Part shown: piece by piece, positions 20,722-33,532 of the stretch
Layout: each line of letters starts with the position of its first letter
Position numbering within the stretch: the stretch's first letter is position 1
Notes under the pieces: model-generated
The model's database searches: none
What the model saw: only the letters and a program-made list of their open reading frames with translations
Told to the model about the DNA's origin: nothing
Program-made: the position numbers and the translations under genes
Source: Ophiosphaerella korrae
Lineage: Eukaryota; Ascomycota; Dothideomycetes; Pleosporales; Phaeosphaeriaceae
Assembly: GCA_028456385.1 (NCBI GenBank)
Contig: JALNQF010000324.1
Location: 1-47,119 of the forward strand
DNA: 47,119 nucleotides
Direction: 5' to 3'

Positions 20722-23700
20722 AGTAATTAAAGTTATCTTCTAGTTCCTATATTTTCTCTTATAGTTATTCTTTCTTATCTATACTTATCTATTCTACTAG
20801 GTAGTAGTTTCTACTATTATAAGATTAGTATACTAGGATTTTTTTAACTTCTTATTCTTTTTAATCTCTATATATATCTACTTTATATACTAGTAGTTCT
20901 ATATTTTATAGTACTATCTTAAGTAGCGCTATATAGAAGGTTAGGTATATCTTTATTTTATTTAGTAGCTTTAGTTTAAATATAACTAGTATAATTTCTT
21001 TCTTAATTTTATATAGTTTTATTTTAACGTAGTCTAGTTTTAAATTTAGTTATTTACTCTTAATATTCTTTTATACTAACTATACTTTTTCTCTCTTTTT
21101 AAATTAAGGTCTTTCTTTATATTTCTTATTATAGTATTTTATAATCTAGTTATATAGGAATTCTATATCCTATCTTAATTAGTTATATATATTTTTAAGT
21201 CTATTAGTAATGTTTTCTTCTTTTAAAGACTAAGATATCTAGTTTCTTAGTATTTAGTATACGCTAGGTTTAAATCTATAATTTATAAAAAAAAGTAATA
21301 ATCTTATTACTATATTCTTTACGCTATTATATACTAACTATACTATAGGTAGTAGTTATACTTAATTGTTCTAGTTATAGTTAAAGTAGTATCTTAAATA
21401 TTATTCTACTATTTAATTTATTTATTCTAACTATCTATCTATTTATATATAATATACTATAGACATTATATACTATATTCCTAATTACACTATTATTATT
21501 CTCTATAGTTTTAATATAAATCGTATATCTCTATCTATAATAATTTTATCTAGTAGTCTATATTAACTAATTATAGTTCCTAGAACTTAATATATAGTAA
21601 CCTCTATCCTACTTTTCTTTTTATATTGTTTAAAGTATAAGTACTTTATAAGTTTATCTACTATTATTAAGATTCTATTATACTTAACTTTTAATATTAA
21701 GTCTTTAGACTTAAGTAACTTTGTAATAAAGTCTATTATAATAATTCCCTATAGTTATTCTAGTACTTCTATTAGTTATAATATTCTATATAGCGCGTAT
21801 CTATTATACTTATTTTTTTAGTATTCTATATAGTTTTATAGTACTTCTATTACTAGTTATCTTACTTTTAAGATATAGTAATCTTATAGTAATCTATCTA
21901 GGGTTTTATTAATCTCTTAGTAACTATATACTAGTAATTTATAGAATTATTATATAAATTCTTTTTAAATTTTTCTTAGAATATATATTCTTCTATAGGC
22001 TCGTACTAGCCTTTCTTAGGTTTCTAGTTTCTTTATTTCTTTAGATACTTCTTGTATTATTTTCTAAATCTATTTATCTAGCTTACTACTCTTTCTTTTA
22101 AGTATTATAGCTATTTTAGGTATATTTAGGATTAAATATCTTTCTTTATTTTTAACTAGAACTATACTAGTAGTACTTACTTCTTTTTATTAGTCTAGTC
22201 TTCTACTAAGAGTATCTATAAACTAGTTATCTTTCCTTTTTATATATATAATTTCTATATTAAATATTAATAGGAATTCCTACTATCTTATATATTATTA
22301 TAATTATTCTTTATTTAGTATAAATCCTATAAAGTTCCTATAGTCTATATAGACTTTTATTTAGTATTTTACTTCTTATAGGTATACTCTCTATTATTTA
22401 AATACTTTATAGATTACTAGTATTTCTTTATTATAAATTAAGTAGTTAAGCTCTACTAGTTTTATTTTCTTAGAGAAATATTTAACTAAGTATTCTTTTT
22501 TAGTTTTTAAGTCTTCTTGTATTAGTACTATTCTATAGACTAAGTTAGATACGTCTATTTTTACTATTACTAGTAGGTCTAGGTTATATATTCTAATAAC
22601 TAGGTTTTCTATAAACTTTCTCTTAATTTTATTAAATACTTTATTATATTCCTTAGTCTATTTAAATAGTATATCTTTCTTTATAAGTCTTGTAATTAGT
22701 TTTATATCTTTAGACTATCTTACTATTAACTTTTTATAAAAGTTTACTAGTCTATAGAATTATTATACTTTTTTTAAGTTTTTTAGTATTAGTTATTCGT
22801 TAATTAACTTAATTTTTCCTAGATTAATCTTAATTTTTCCTAGTTCTATAATAAATCTAAAGAAGTCTATTTCTTTTATATAGAATTTATATTTTCTTAT
22901 TTTAAGAAATAGTTTATTATCTACTAGTTTCTCTAGTACCTTATATATATACTATATATATTCTTCCTCTATTTCTAAGAATATAAAGATATTGTCTAGG
23001 TATATAAATATAAATACGTCTAAGTACTCTCTAAGTATAATATTTATCTTTTCTTAGAAGGCTACTAGTGCGTTTATTAATCTAAAGAGTATAACTAAGT
23101 ATTTATATAGTTTCTATTATATTCTAAATACTATTTTCTATTTATTACTATTTTTAATTCTAATTTAGTAGTAGGCGTTCTAAATATCTTACTTTATAAA
23201 GATTATTACTCTTTATAGTTTATTTTATATTACGTTTATCTATAGTAAAAGGTATTAGTTTTTATTTATAACTATATTAGTCTTTCTAAAATCTATATAG
23301 GGCCTTTTTTTACTTATTCCTTTCTTATCTATAAATATAAGTCTATATACTACTAAAGATTTAGATTCCTTTATCTATCTTTTTTTTATTACGTTCTAAA
23401 TAAATATTTACTTAATTTTAGATTCTTCTTCTATTTTCTAGTAGACTAAGCTCTATCTTATATCTTATCTTTCTTTTATTTCTATTACTAGGTCCTATAG
23501 CTAATATTTTAGAAGGTAATCTTTAGGTTCTATAAGCTATTTTTCTTATTTCTTATATTCTTCTAGGAATTCTCTTTTATATATACTAATGTTAGCTTTT
23601 AATATATCTATTTTATAGTAGTTAATTTTTTCTATTTTCTAGTTAATATATAGGTTAGGTATCTATAACTATAGTATTCCTAATATTATATCTTATTTAT

Positions 23701-24640
23701 TATTAATTATTTTTATATCTATAACTATATTTTTAATTATTATCTCTTCTAATTCTAGTATAGAGAGAACTATTTTAAACCTAATAGGTTCTTAGAATAG
23801 TTTTCCTTTAATTATACTTAGCTATTAAGAGTATCTTTTTATTATATATTATATACCTTATATTTTTATAAACTTCTTTAATATAAAGTTTCTTATAGCT
23901 CTACTATTAATTATTAATTATACTTTCTTTCTTTAGTATATACTTATCTTTATAATATATAGGCCTCTTATACTTTCTAGTTATACTTACTTAGGTAATT
24001 TTATAAATTATCTATCTTTCTATAGCTATAGCTTTACTTTAAACTTATATTCTTTATATTTTAAATATTTATTATACGTATATTTATACTATAGTCTTCT
24101 TTAGATATATTTCTTTAATAGTTTTAGGCTAGGTCTTACTACTATATATCTATCTTCTAGGATTATTTCTTATCCTTAGATATCTTTTACTAGAATTACT
24201 CTTATATAGTTATAACCTCTTCTTCTTATAAGCTATACTTTATTATTTACTTTAGAGTTTCTATATATAATATAATTCTTATCTAGGTATAATATCTATA
24301 ATACTTTAAAATATACTAAGTGTCTTAGATCTATTATCTTGTTATCCCTTTCTTAGTACTTATCTTTTCTAAGTATATCTATAGTTAAGATATAGTATAC
24401 TACTAGTATTCTTAGTATATAAGCTTTATTAATCTATCGCGTTTTTTTTTATAAAGTACTACTATTCTTTTTATATAAGTATTCTCTTTACTATAACTAT
24501 ATATTACTTTATCTATTCTTAGAATAGTATAAATTTTATTTCTTTAGGATTACGTTCTTTATAGTCTTTATATACTTCCTTTATACTTATAACTAGTAAG
24601 TATTTCTAAATAAACTTCTATTCTATATTTTATTCCTTTA
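20722..24640 (-). pseudogene. pol of B: protease, RT, RNase H, integrase, chromodomain
   Basis: Read leftwards. Retropepsin at about 23925-23885, with D-S-G as N-S-R. Reverse transcriptase at about 23330-22780 (LDIxNAYYxIRIK; LFRLINALVAF; Y-L-D-N at 23002-22991, from Y-L-D-D). RNase H at about 22760-22200 and integrase at about 22100-20950. The chromodomain at about 20880-20722 (FYNKRNYYLV-like, YFKKLKE) ends the protein. The order and spacing equal those of copy A without the F insertion. Stops are fewer than in the other copies but still inactivate the gene. Confidence 0.85.
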
Positions 24641-24679
24641 TATCTAATGTTGTATAACTATTATAGCTATATATTATTA

Positions 24680-26138
24680 GCTAGGTATATTCTATACTTC
24701 TTATACTAGCTTATTTTTTACTTTCTTATAGTCTATTAGAGGTAGTTATAGTAGTTTCTTTATCTAGTACTAGTTCTTTAGCCTAGATTAATAGTACTAG
24801 GGGCCTTTCCTCTTCGAAGTCTTCTATTAGTAGGTCTATTACTTAGGCTATTTCTTTTAGCTAAGCTTTTATTCTAACTTCCTTTATTATAGCTACTTTA
24901 TACCTTTATTTCTATAAGAACTATACTACTCCTTATTTACTAAAAAGATATATATAGTAGTTATTATTATAATAAAAGGTCTAATAGAGTATTATATATT
25001 ATACTTCTTTACTTCTAACTACTTTCTCTTAAGGTTTAGCCTATACTTATAGTACTTCTTTCTTTTTCTTAGTTATTTTTAACCAAGTTTCTTTCTTTAA
25101 GTTTTTACTTCTATAGTCTTTTATAAAGTGTCTTAGTTTCTTATATTTATAATATACTATATCTTTTTTCTTTTATAATTAGTAGTTCTTTACGTAGTAG
25201 CTTTTCTTACTATAATTAAAGTACGTAAAGTATTTATTCTTCTTTTTCTTTCTATCTTTATTAGCGTTAAGGATTATAGGGTTTCTAGTATCCTAGTTTC
25301 TAGTTTAGCTACTATACTTGTTTTTCTTCTATTCTTAAAGATTGTTATTAATTTATATTACTTATTACTTTAGGGCTTTTAGTATCCTAGGTTTCTCTAT
25401 ATAGATTATTTTGTATTAAATCTTAGAATTTAGTTCTTATTTAAATTGTAATATTAAGGCTAACTTATTCTATTCTATATTTTAGCTTAATTATTTAAAT
25501 TATAATACGTATTTAGAGACGCTTTTACTTTATATAAGCCTCTTAAGTTTCTCTTCTACTTATTAAGTAATATCTATATTTCTAAATACTACTCTTATTT
25601 ATTTAGTAAAGTATTTATAACTTCTAAAGATAGCTCTTATTTTATCCTTTTAGGTTATTAGAGAATACGTTGTATAATCTATCTAGTAAGGTTTATACTA
25701 TTTTATTATATCTTCTTTAAGGTATAGTCTAATATATATTACCTTTTTTTCTTTTATATTAAAGTATAGTACTTATATATCTATCTAGAGCTATACTAAT
25801 ACTATAAAAGGTCTTATTTTTTCTCTTATTCTATTAAATTTCTTAAGTATAAGTATCTTTAGTAGTTTCTTTATTATACTTATCTCTAGGCGTTATATAA
25901 TTAATTCTATTTAGTTTTATCCTTTAATAATAGCTTTAATCTAGGCCTTATTTTATTTTACGTATTCCTAAAGTTCTTTATTCTAGGTTTCTAAGGTATT
26001 AATTACTAATTTTATATCTTCTTTTTTAGAGATTAAGTTATTTATATAGTTCTTAATATCCTTTTATACTATATTATCTAACTTATAACTACTTATAGGT
26101 ACTTTAGTTACTCTCTTAGTTAAACTTTCTACTATTAT
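24680..26138 (-). pseudogene. gag of B
   Basis: Aligns with gag of A, C, D and E. The start is placed at the ATA-ATA pair at 26138-26133, about 60 bases from the LTR. Two zinc knuckles of CX2CX4HX4C spacing lie at about 25240-25120 with Cys mostly as Tyr, although tgt survives at about 25129. The C-terminal limit before pol is approximate. Confidence 0.75.
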
Positions 26139-26196
26139 ATTAGCTAGACTATATATTACTTACGCTTTACTTCTTATAATAACTAAATTAGTAAGG

Positions 26197-26635
26197 TGTA
26201 ATAGGTGTTACTAGAGTTAACTTCCTAATACCTAAAGGTATTAGTAAATTAGGAAGTAATAATAAAAGTTTATATAGTAATCTATAATAAGCTATAAATA
26301 ATAGAAGATATTTTATAACTATCTTAGTATTATTACTTGTAGTTAATAATTAAATTACTAATACTATCCTAATAATATACATTATACTAACTATATACTT
26401 AGGCTTCTTAGCTAACTTTATACTTTGTATTTACTAAGATTACGTATTATAAATCTATTACGTACTTAGCTTTATACTTTATATTTACTAAGATTATAAA
26501 TTATAAATCTATTACGTATCTCTATTATAGTTAGTCTCTTAATCTAGTTTATCTTTTTATAAGTTATATACGTTGTTATTATCTATAGTAAAGCTAATTA
26601 GCTTAAATTAGTTTTCTCTTATTATAGCCATAATA
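26197..26635 (-). repeat. 5' LTR of B (439 bp, type 1)
   Basis: Begins tgtaataggtgtta (intact TG) and ends agccataata on the plus strand. On its inner side the primer-binding motif (mirrored TTACTAATTTAG) follows directly. The best-preserved LTR in the window. Confidence 0.92.
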
Positions 26636-26640
26636 AGTAA
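26636..26640. other. Target-site duplication of B, right copy (agtaa)
   Basis: Exact repeat of 19602-19606. The Copia frame resumes just after it. Confidence 0.88.
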
Positions 26641-27455
26641 TTAGAGATAAAAATAAAAGAATAATTATACTTATATATAATAAATATATTAATAAGATTA
26701 CTAAGAAGTTTAAGCTTATAAATACTAAAATCTTTTTAGAAATACTACTTCTAATAAAAAAGCTAAAGAGAAACTAAAGAAAAGCTTTAAAATAAAGAAT
26801 TAAATAATATTAAGAATATATTAGATTAATACTTTATATAGTAATTATACTATACTTAGATATAGTATTTATAGTATTATAGCTATCTTTATTTTTTATA
26901 AACTTAAGCTATAAAATAAGTAATTATATACTTATATTAGATAAAATATAAAAGAATATAATATAGTAAGTATAAAGGAATAGAACTTATAATCTATAAA
27001 GATATATTCTTTATAAATAATAGTAAGATAAGAAAATTAATATATAAATATATAATTAAACTCTTTAGTAGAGTTATTATATAGAAATTAGTAAAATAGT
27101 TAATAGTAATAATATAAACTATAAAAGCTAAGCTAATAGCTTTTAAGTATATAAGTAAAGAAATAATAGCTTTAAAATAATTCTTTAATAATCTTACTTT
27201 TAAACTTAAAACTACTTAGAAAATCTATTATAATAATTAATAGATAATTAGGTTTATAATAAATAAAAATAAAAAGATTATAACTTAATTATACTATATT
27301 AATATATAGAATATATAACTCTAGTAAAAGTATATAAAAAGATTTTTTAAAATAGCTTACTTATTTATAAATAAAATACTAGCTAATTGTTTTATAAAGA
27401 ATCTAATAAAATAGTAATTTAAAAGATTTATAAGCTAGCTTAATTAAAAAATAAA
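26641..27455 (+). pseudogene. Ty1/Copia pol, 3' part: end of RT and RNase H (element G)
   Basis: Continues the Copia frame broken at 19606: YINKITKKFKLINTK (about 26690-26730), then the RNase H region. That contains the first acidic motif as DIFFINNSKIRK (about 26999-27033), KLFSRVII, and AKLIAFKYISKEIIALK (about 27130-27180, from T-E-A-E-L-x-A-L). The end of the protein is about 27455. Stops are TAA/TAG. RNase H would degrade the RNA strand during reverse transcription. A Copia element cut on both sides by Gypsy copies. Confidence 0.82.
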
Positions 27456-28048
27456 TAAGTTATTTAATTATAAAATATAATAATTATAAGTTAAAGAAGT
27501 TTTAATTCTAATATAAAATCTAAAAAAGTATAATTAAACTATAAAACTCTAGGTATTATACTTACTAACTACTTAATTACTTAAAAGAGTATACTACTAA
27601 ATAAGAAATTACTTTATATTTTTCTATATATTATAGGTTTTAGCTATAAAAGTTATAAAGTTAAAATCTTTAAAATTAAAAGATTTACTAATATAAGTAT
27701 ACTTTTTAAAAAAAAAAGTTTTTTTAAAACTTAGCTTATACTTATTAGTAGTTAATAGAAACTCTTAAATAAAAAACTAGAAAAGAAAATTAATTAATTT
27801 AAAAGCTTTTAAGATAGTTATAAAAATTTTATAATTTTTTTTAGTAGTAGTAAGTAGTTTTTTTTTCTTAGAAGTATAATCTATAATAATCTTAGTAGTA
27901 TATAATAACTACTTAAAAATAATATAGTAGCTAAAACTAGAAGTATACTTCTAGTAGTAATTACTAAAGCTTTTATTAGCTACTATACTTTTAATATACT
28001 AATAGTAAGTATTTATATACTAAATACTAGAATTTTTATAATAGTAAG
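27456..28048. other. 3' flank of Copia element G, no gene seen
   Basis: About 590 bp after the end of Copia pol. It contains long A and T runs (27700-27730, 27830-27870) and no convincing frame. A Copia 3' LTR would be expected here, but no second copy is in the window to confirm it. Copy C starts at 28049. Confidence 0.4.
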
Positions 28049-28489
28049 TATTATAGCTATAATAAGAGAAAACTAATTTAAACTAATTAGCCTTACTATA
28101 GATAACAACAATATATATAATTTATAAGATAATAAACTAGACTAGAAGACTAACTATAATAGAGATATATAATAAATTTGTAATTTATAATCTTAGTAAA
28201 TATAAAGTATAAAGCTAAGTACGTAATAAATTTATAATTTGCGATCTTAGTAAATATAAAGTATAAAGCTAGCTAAAAAGCCTAGGTATATAGTTAGTAG
28301 TAATACGTATTATTAGGATAGTATTAGTAATTTAATTATTAACTATAAGTAATAATACTAAGATAGTTATAAAATATCTTCTATTATTTATAGCCTATTA
28401 TAGATTACTATATAAGCTTTTATTATTACTTCTTAATCTACTAATAACTTCTAGGTATTAGGAAGTTAACCCTAGTAATACTTATTACA
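28049..28489 (+). repeat. 5' LTR of copy C (441 bp, type 1)
   Basis: TATTATAGCTATAATAAGAG to ACTTATTACA, the latter keeping an intact CA end. Two 54-bp units in the centre. Followed by the conserved primer-site motif. Confidence 0.88.
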
Positions 28490-28547
28490 CCTTACTAATC
28501 TAGTTATTAAGAAAAGCGAAGCGTAAGTAGTATATAGTCTAGCTAAT

Positions 28548-30010
28548 ATAATAGTAAAAAGTTTAATAAGTAAAGTACTTAAGAGTAGTTATAAGTTAGA
28601 TAGTACTATATAGGAAATAATTAAAGACTATATAAATAAACTAATTAATAATAAAGAAGATATAAAAATAGTAATTAAAGCTTTAGAAATATAGAATAAA
28701 GAACTACAAGACTACTTAAAGTAAAATAAAGTATAAATTAAAGCTATTATTAAAGGCTAGAACTAGATAGAACTAATTACTAAATAACTAGAGATAAGTA
28801 TAATAAAGAAACTACCTAAAATACCTATTCTTAAGAAGTTTAATAAAATAAGAGAGAAATTAAAACCTTTTATAGTATTAGTATAACTCTAGATAGATAT
28901 ATAAGTACTATACTTTAATATAAAAGAGATAAAGGTAATATATATTAGATTATACCTTAAAGAAAATATAATAAGATAGTATAAACCTTACTAGATAGAC
29001 TATATAATATACTCTCTAATAACTTAGAAAGATAAAATAAGAGCTATTTTTAAAAGTTATAAATACTTTACTAAATAAATAAGAGTAGTATTTAGAGATA
29101 TAAATATTACCTAATAAGCTAAAGAGAAACTTAAGAAGTATATATAAAGTAAGAGTATTCTTAAATAAATATTATAATTTAAATAACTAAGCTAAAATAT
29201 AAAATAAAATAAATTAGCCCTTATATTATAATTTAAATAAGAACTAAATAAGAAAATCTAATATAAGTTAATCTATATAGAAAAACCTAGAATACTAGAA
29301 ACTTTAAAATAATAGGTAATATAAATTAATAATAATCTCTAAGAATAGATAAAGAATAAGTATAGTAACTAATCTATAAACTAGGATTCTAGAGACCCTA
29401 TAATCTTTAACGCAAATAAAGATAAGAAAAAGAAAAAGAATAAAGACTTTACGTACTTTAACTATAGTAAAAAAGGCTACTACGTAAAAGACTACTAATT
29501 ATAGAAGAAAAAAGATATAGTATATTATAAATATAGAAAACTAAGATACTTTGTAAAAGATTATAGAAGTAAGAACTATAAGAAAGATAAGGAAATATAG
29601 TTAAAAATAACTAAAAAGAAAAAAGAAGTACTATAAGTATAAGCTAAACCTTAAGAAAAAGTAGCTAGGAGTAAAGAATTATAGTATATAATACTCTATT
29701 AAACTTTTTACTATAAAGATAACTACTATATATACTTTTCTAGTAAGTAAAAAGTAAGATACTTTTTATAAAAGAATAAAGTAGTAGTAATAAAAGAAAG
29801 ATAAATAAAAGCGTAGCTAAAAGAAATAGTATACGTAATAGACTTACTAATAGAAGACTTAGAAAGAGAAAAGCTCTAGACCCTATTAATCTAAGCTAAA
29901 AAACTAGTACTAAATAAAGAAACTACTATAGCTTCTTCTAAAGGACTATAAAAAAGTAAGAAATAAGTTAGAATAAAAGATATAAAGTACGCCTAGCTAG
30001 ATATATATAG
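28548..30010 (+). pseudogene. gag of copy C
   Basis: Starts at the conserved ATA-ATA (28548). The frame reads KSSYKLDSTI, KDYINKLINNKEDIKIVIKA, then the retrotransposon-gag region and two zinc knuckles at about 29456-29570 with Cys to Tyr changes (VYYKYRKLRYFVKDYR for the second). RIP stops throughout. The end is approximate. Confidence 0.75.
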
Positions 30011-30019
30011 CTATAATAG

Positions 30020-33000
30020 CTATATAACTATAGATATAGGAAAATAAAACAAAGATTAGAGATTTATTTAGAAATACTTACTAGTTATAAGTATAGAGGA
30101 AGCGTATAAAGACTAAAAAGAATATAATCTTAAAAAAATAAAGTTTATACTATTTTAGAAATAAATAAAGTAATATATAGTTATAGTAAAAAGAATACCT
30201 ATATAAAGAAAGTAGTAGTACCTTATAAGAAAAATATAATAGATTAATAAAGCCTATATACTAAGAGTACTAATAGTATACTATATTTTAATAATAGATA
30301 TACCTAGAAAAGATAAGTACTAAGAAAGAGATAATAAGATTATAAACCTAAAATATCTAGTACACTTTAAAGTATTATAAATATTATACCTAGATAAGAA
30401 TTTTATTATATATAGAAACCTTAAAGTAAATAATAGCTTATAGCTAATATAAAGAAGAAGCTATAACTATATAAGAGTAATTCTAGTAAAAGATATCTAA
30501 AGATAAAAAATAATCCTAGAAGAAAGATACCTAGTAGTAAAGCTAAGACTAAAACTATCTAAGAAATATATTTAAAGAAGACTATAGTATAAATATATAT
30601 ATAATAAATATCTAAAATATAAAGAATATAAACTTAAAGTAGAGCTATAACTCTAAAAAGATAGATAATTTATAAAATTACTAAAGTAAAAATAGCTAGA
30701 AAGTATAAGAGGCTTATATATTACAAAAACAAGTATATATTAAAGAAAGATAGTATAATTAATAATTAATAGTAGAGCTATAAAGTACTTTATATTAAAG
30801 AAGTTTATAGAAGTATAAAGAATATAGTATATAATAAAGAAGTACTCTTAATAACTAAGTATAATTAAAAGAAAACTATTTTAAGAACTAATTAGGATTA
30901 AAATAGCTCTCTCTATATTAGAATTAAAAAAAATAACAATTAAGAATATAGTTATAGATATAATAATAATTAATAATAAATAAGATATAATACTAAAAAT
31001 ACTATAGTTATAGATAACTAACTTATATATTAATTAGAGAATAGAAAAGATTAATTACTATAAAATAGATATATTAAAAGCTAATATAAGTACCTATAAA
31101 GGAGAATTCCTTAAAGAATATAAGAAATAGGAAAGATAGCTTATAGAACCTAAAGATTACCTTCTAGAATATTAGCTATAGGATTTAGTAATTAACTTAA
31201 AAGAAAACAAAGATATAAGATAGAGCCTAGTTTATAGGAAAATAGAAGAAAAATCTAAGATTAAACAAATATTTATTAAAAACGTACTAAAGAAAAGATA
31301 GATATATAAATCTAAGTCCTTAGTAGTATATAGCCTTATTTTTATAGATAAACAAGAAATAAGTAATAAGAGACCTTACGTAGATTTTAGAAAAACTAAT
31401 ATAATTATAAATAAAAACTAATACCTCTTACTATAAATAGATAAAATATAAGATAAGCTATAAAAAGTAAGAATCTTTATAAAACTATATATCTAAAACA
31501 CTTACTACTAGATTAAAATTAAAGAAAGTAATAAATAGAAAATAGTATTTAGAACGTAGTATAAACTATATAAATACTTAGTTATACTCTTTAGCTTAAT
31601 AAACGTAATAGTAGCCTTTTAGAAAAGAATTAATATAGTACTAAGAGAGTACTTAGATATATTTATATTTATATACCTAGATAATATCTTTATATTCTTA
31701 GAAATAAAGGAAGAACAAATATAATATATATATAAGGTACTAGAAAAACTAGTAAAAAAGTAAATTATTTCTTAAAATAAGAAAAGACGAATTCTATATA
31801 AAAGAAATAGATTTCCTTAGATTTATTATAGAACTAAGAAAAATCAAGATTAACTTAGAAAAAATTAAGTTAATTAATAAATAGCTAATACTAAAAACCT
31901 AAAAGAGGTATAATAATTTTATAAGTTAGTAAACTTTTACTAAAAACTAATAATAAAATAGTTTAAAGATATAGAACTAATAATAAGACTTAAAAAGAAA
32001 GATATACTATTTAAATAGATAAAAGAATATAATAAAGTATTTAATAAGATTAAAAAGAAGTTTATAGAGAACCTAGTTATTAGAATATATAACCTAGACC
32101 TACTAGTAATAGTAAAAATAGATATATCTAACTTAGTCTATAGAATAGTACTAATATAAGAAGATCTAGAGACTAAAAAAAGAATACTTAGTTAAATACT
32201 TTTCTAAAAAGATAAAAATAGTAGAACTTAATTACTTAATCTATAATAAAGAGATACTAGTAATCTATAAAGTATTTAAATAATAGAAAGTATACTTATA
32301 AAAAGTAAAATACTAAATAAAGGTCTATATAAACTATAAGAATCTTATAAGATTTATACTAAATAAAGAACTATTATAATAATCTATAAGATAGTAGGAA
32401 TTCCTATTAATATTTGATATAGAAATTATATATATAAAAGAGAAAGAGAACTAATTTATAGATACTCTTAGTAGAAGACTAGACTTATAAGAAGAAGTAA
32501 GTACTACTAGTATAGTTCTAGTTAAGAATAAAAAAGGATATTTAGTCCTAAATATACTTAAAATAGCTATAATACTTAAAAGAATAAGTAGTAAGCTAAA
32601 TAAATAGATTTAGAAAGTAATATAAGAAGTATCTAAAAAAATAGAAAAATTAGAAATCTAAAAAGGACTTATATAAGCCTATAGAAGAATATATATTATA
32701 AGAAAAATTTAAAAAGGATTTATATAAAAATTCTATAAATTACTAGTATATAGTTACTAAAGTATAAAAAAAATATTAGATAGACTACTACAAAACTATT
32801 ATATTCTAAAAGTAAAATAACTAGTAATAGAAGTACTATAAGACTATATAGAATACTAAAAAAATAAGTATAATAGATATATACTATATAGAATACTATA
32901 ACTAGTAGAAGTACTAAAATAACTATAAGAAGTTATTATAATAGACTTTATTACAAAGCTACTTAAGTCTAAAGATCTAATATTAAAAGTTAAGTATAAT

Positions 33001-33033
33001 AAAATCCTAATAATAGTAGATAAACTTATAAAG
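30020..33033 (+). pseudogene. pol of copy C, cut inside integrase
   Basis: Protease active site N-S-R (from D-S-G) at 30768-30776. Reverse transcriptase at about 31200-31930, with Y-L-D-N at 31674-31685. RNase H at about 31960-32480 and integrase to 33033. Unlike most copies it has small length changes, for example an extra base in the A run near 31756, so it suffered indels as well as RIP. The frame would continue into the integrase core past 33033 but is replaced by the LTR of D. Confidence 0.78.
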
Positions 33034-33474
33034 TATTATAGCTATAATAAGAAAAAACTAATTTAAACTAATTAACCTTACTATAGATAATAATAATATA
33101 TATAATCTATAAGATAATAAACTAAACTAAGAGACTAACTATAATAGAGATATATAATAAATTTATAATTTATAATTGTAGTAAATATAAAGTATAAAGC
33201 TAAGTACGTAATAAATTTATAATTTATAATCTTAGTAAATATAAAGTATAAAGCTAGCTAAGAAGCCTAGGTATATAGTTAGTAGTAATACGTATTATTA
33301 GGATAGTATTAGTAATTTAATTATTAACTATAAGTAATAATACTAAAATAGTTTTAAAACATCTTCTATTATTTATAGCCTATTATAGATTATAATATAA
33401 GCTTTTATTATTACCTCTTAATTTATTAATAACTTCTAGGTATTAGGATATCGACCCTAGTAATACCTATTACA
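33034..33474 (+). repeat. 5' LTR of copy D (441 bp, type 1)
   Basis: TATTATAGCTATAATAAG to ACCTATTACA. Same length as the LTR of C and very similar along its length. Confidence 0.88.
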
Positions 33475-33532
33475 CCTTACTAATTTAATTATTAAGAAGA
33501 GTAAAGTATAAGTAGTATATAGTCTAGCTAAT

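Larger units (their letters stand above)
19607..26635 (-). mobile_element. Complete 7,029-bp Gypsy chromovirus B inside Copia element G
   Basis: LTRs 19607-20045 and 26197-26635, both 439 bp, flanked by agtaa. Minus strand: primer-binding motif, gag, protease, RT, RNase H, integrase, chromodomain, 3' region, polypurine tract. It keeps more TG/CA dinucleotides than the other copies (tgtaataggtgttac, attgtctagg, agccataata), so it appears least affected by RIP and probably among the youngest insertions. It best represents the A-E family. Confidence 0.93.
28049..33033 (+). mobile_element. Gypsy chromovirus copy C, 3' end lost
   Basis: 5' LTR 28049-28489, gag, protease, RT, RNase H and the first part of integrase, then a break at 33033 by the LTR of copy D. 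The remaining integrase, chromodomain and 3' LTR of C are not in the window, so either a deletion followed or they lie beyond. gtaag (28044-28048) and taaag (33029-33033) are the candidate target sites of C and D. Confidence 0.82.

Noticed and set aside
28049..33474. Single element bounded by the two same-orientation LTRs at 28049 and 33034
   Set aside because: The sequence before 33034 is mid-integrase without a polypurine tract, and a primer-site motif and gag follow 33474. The second LTR is therefore the 5' LTR of another copy.
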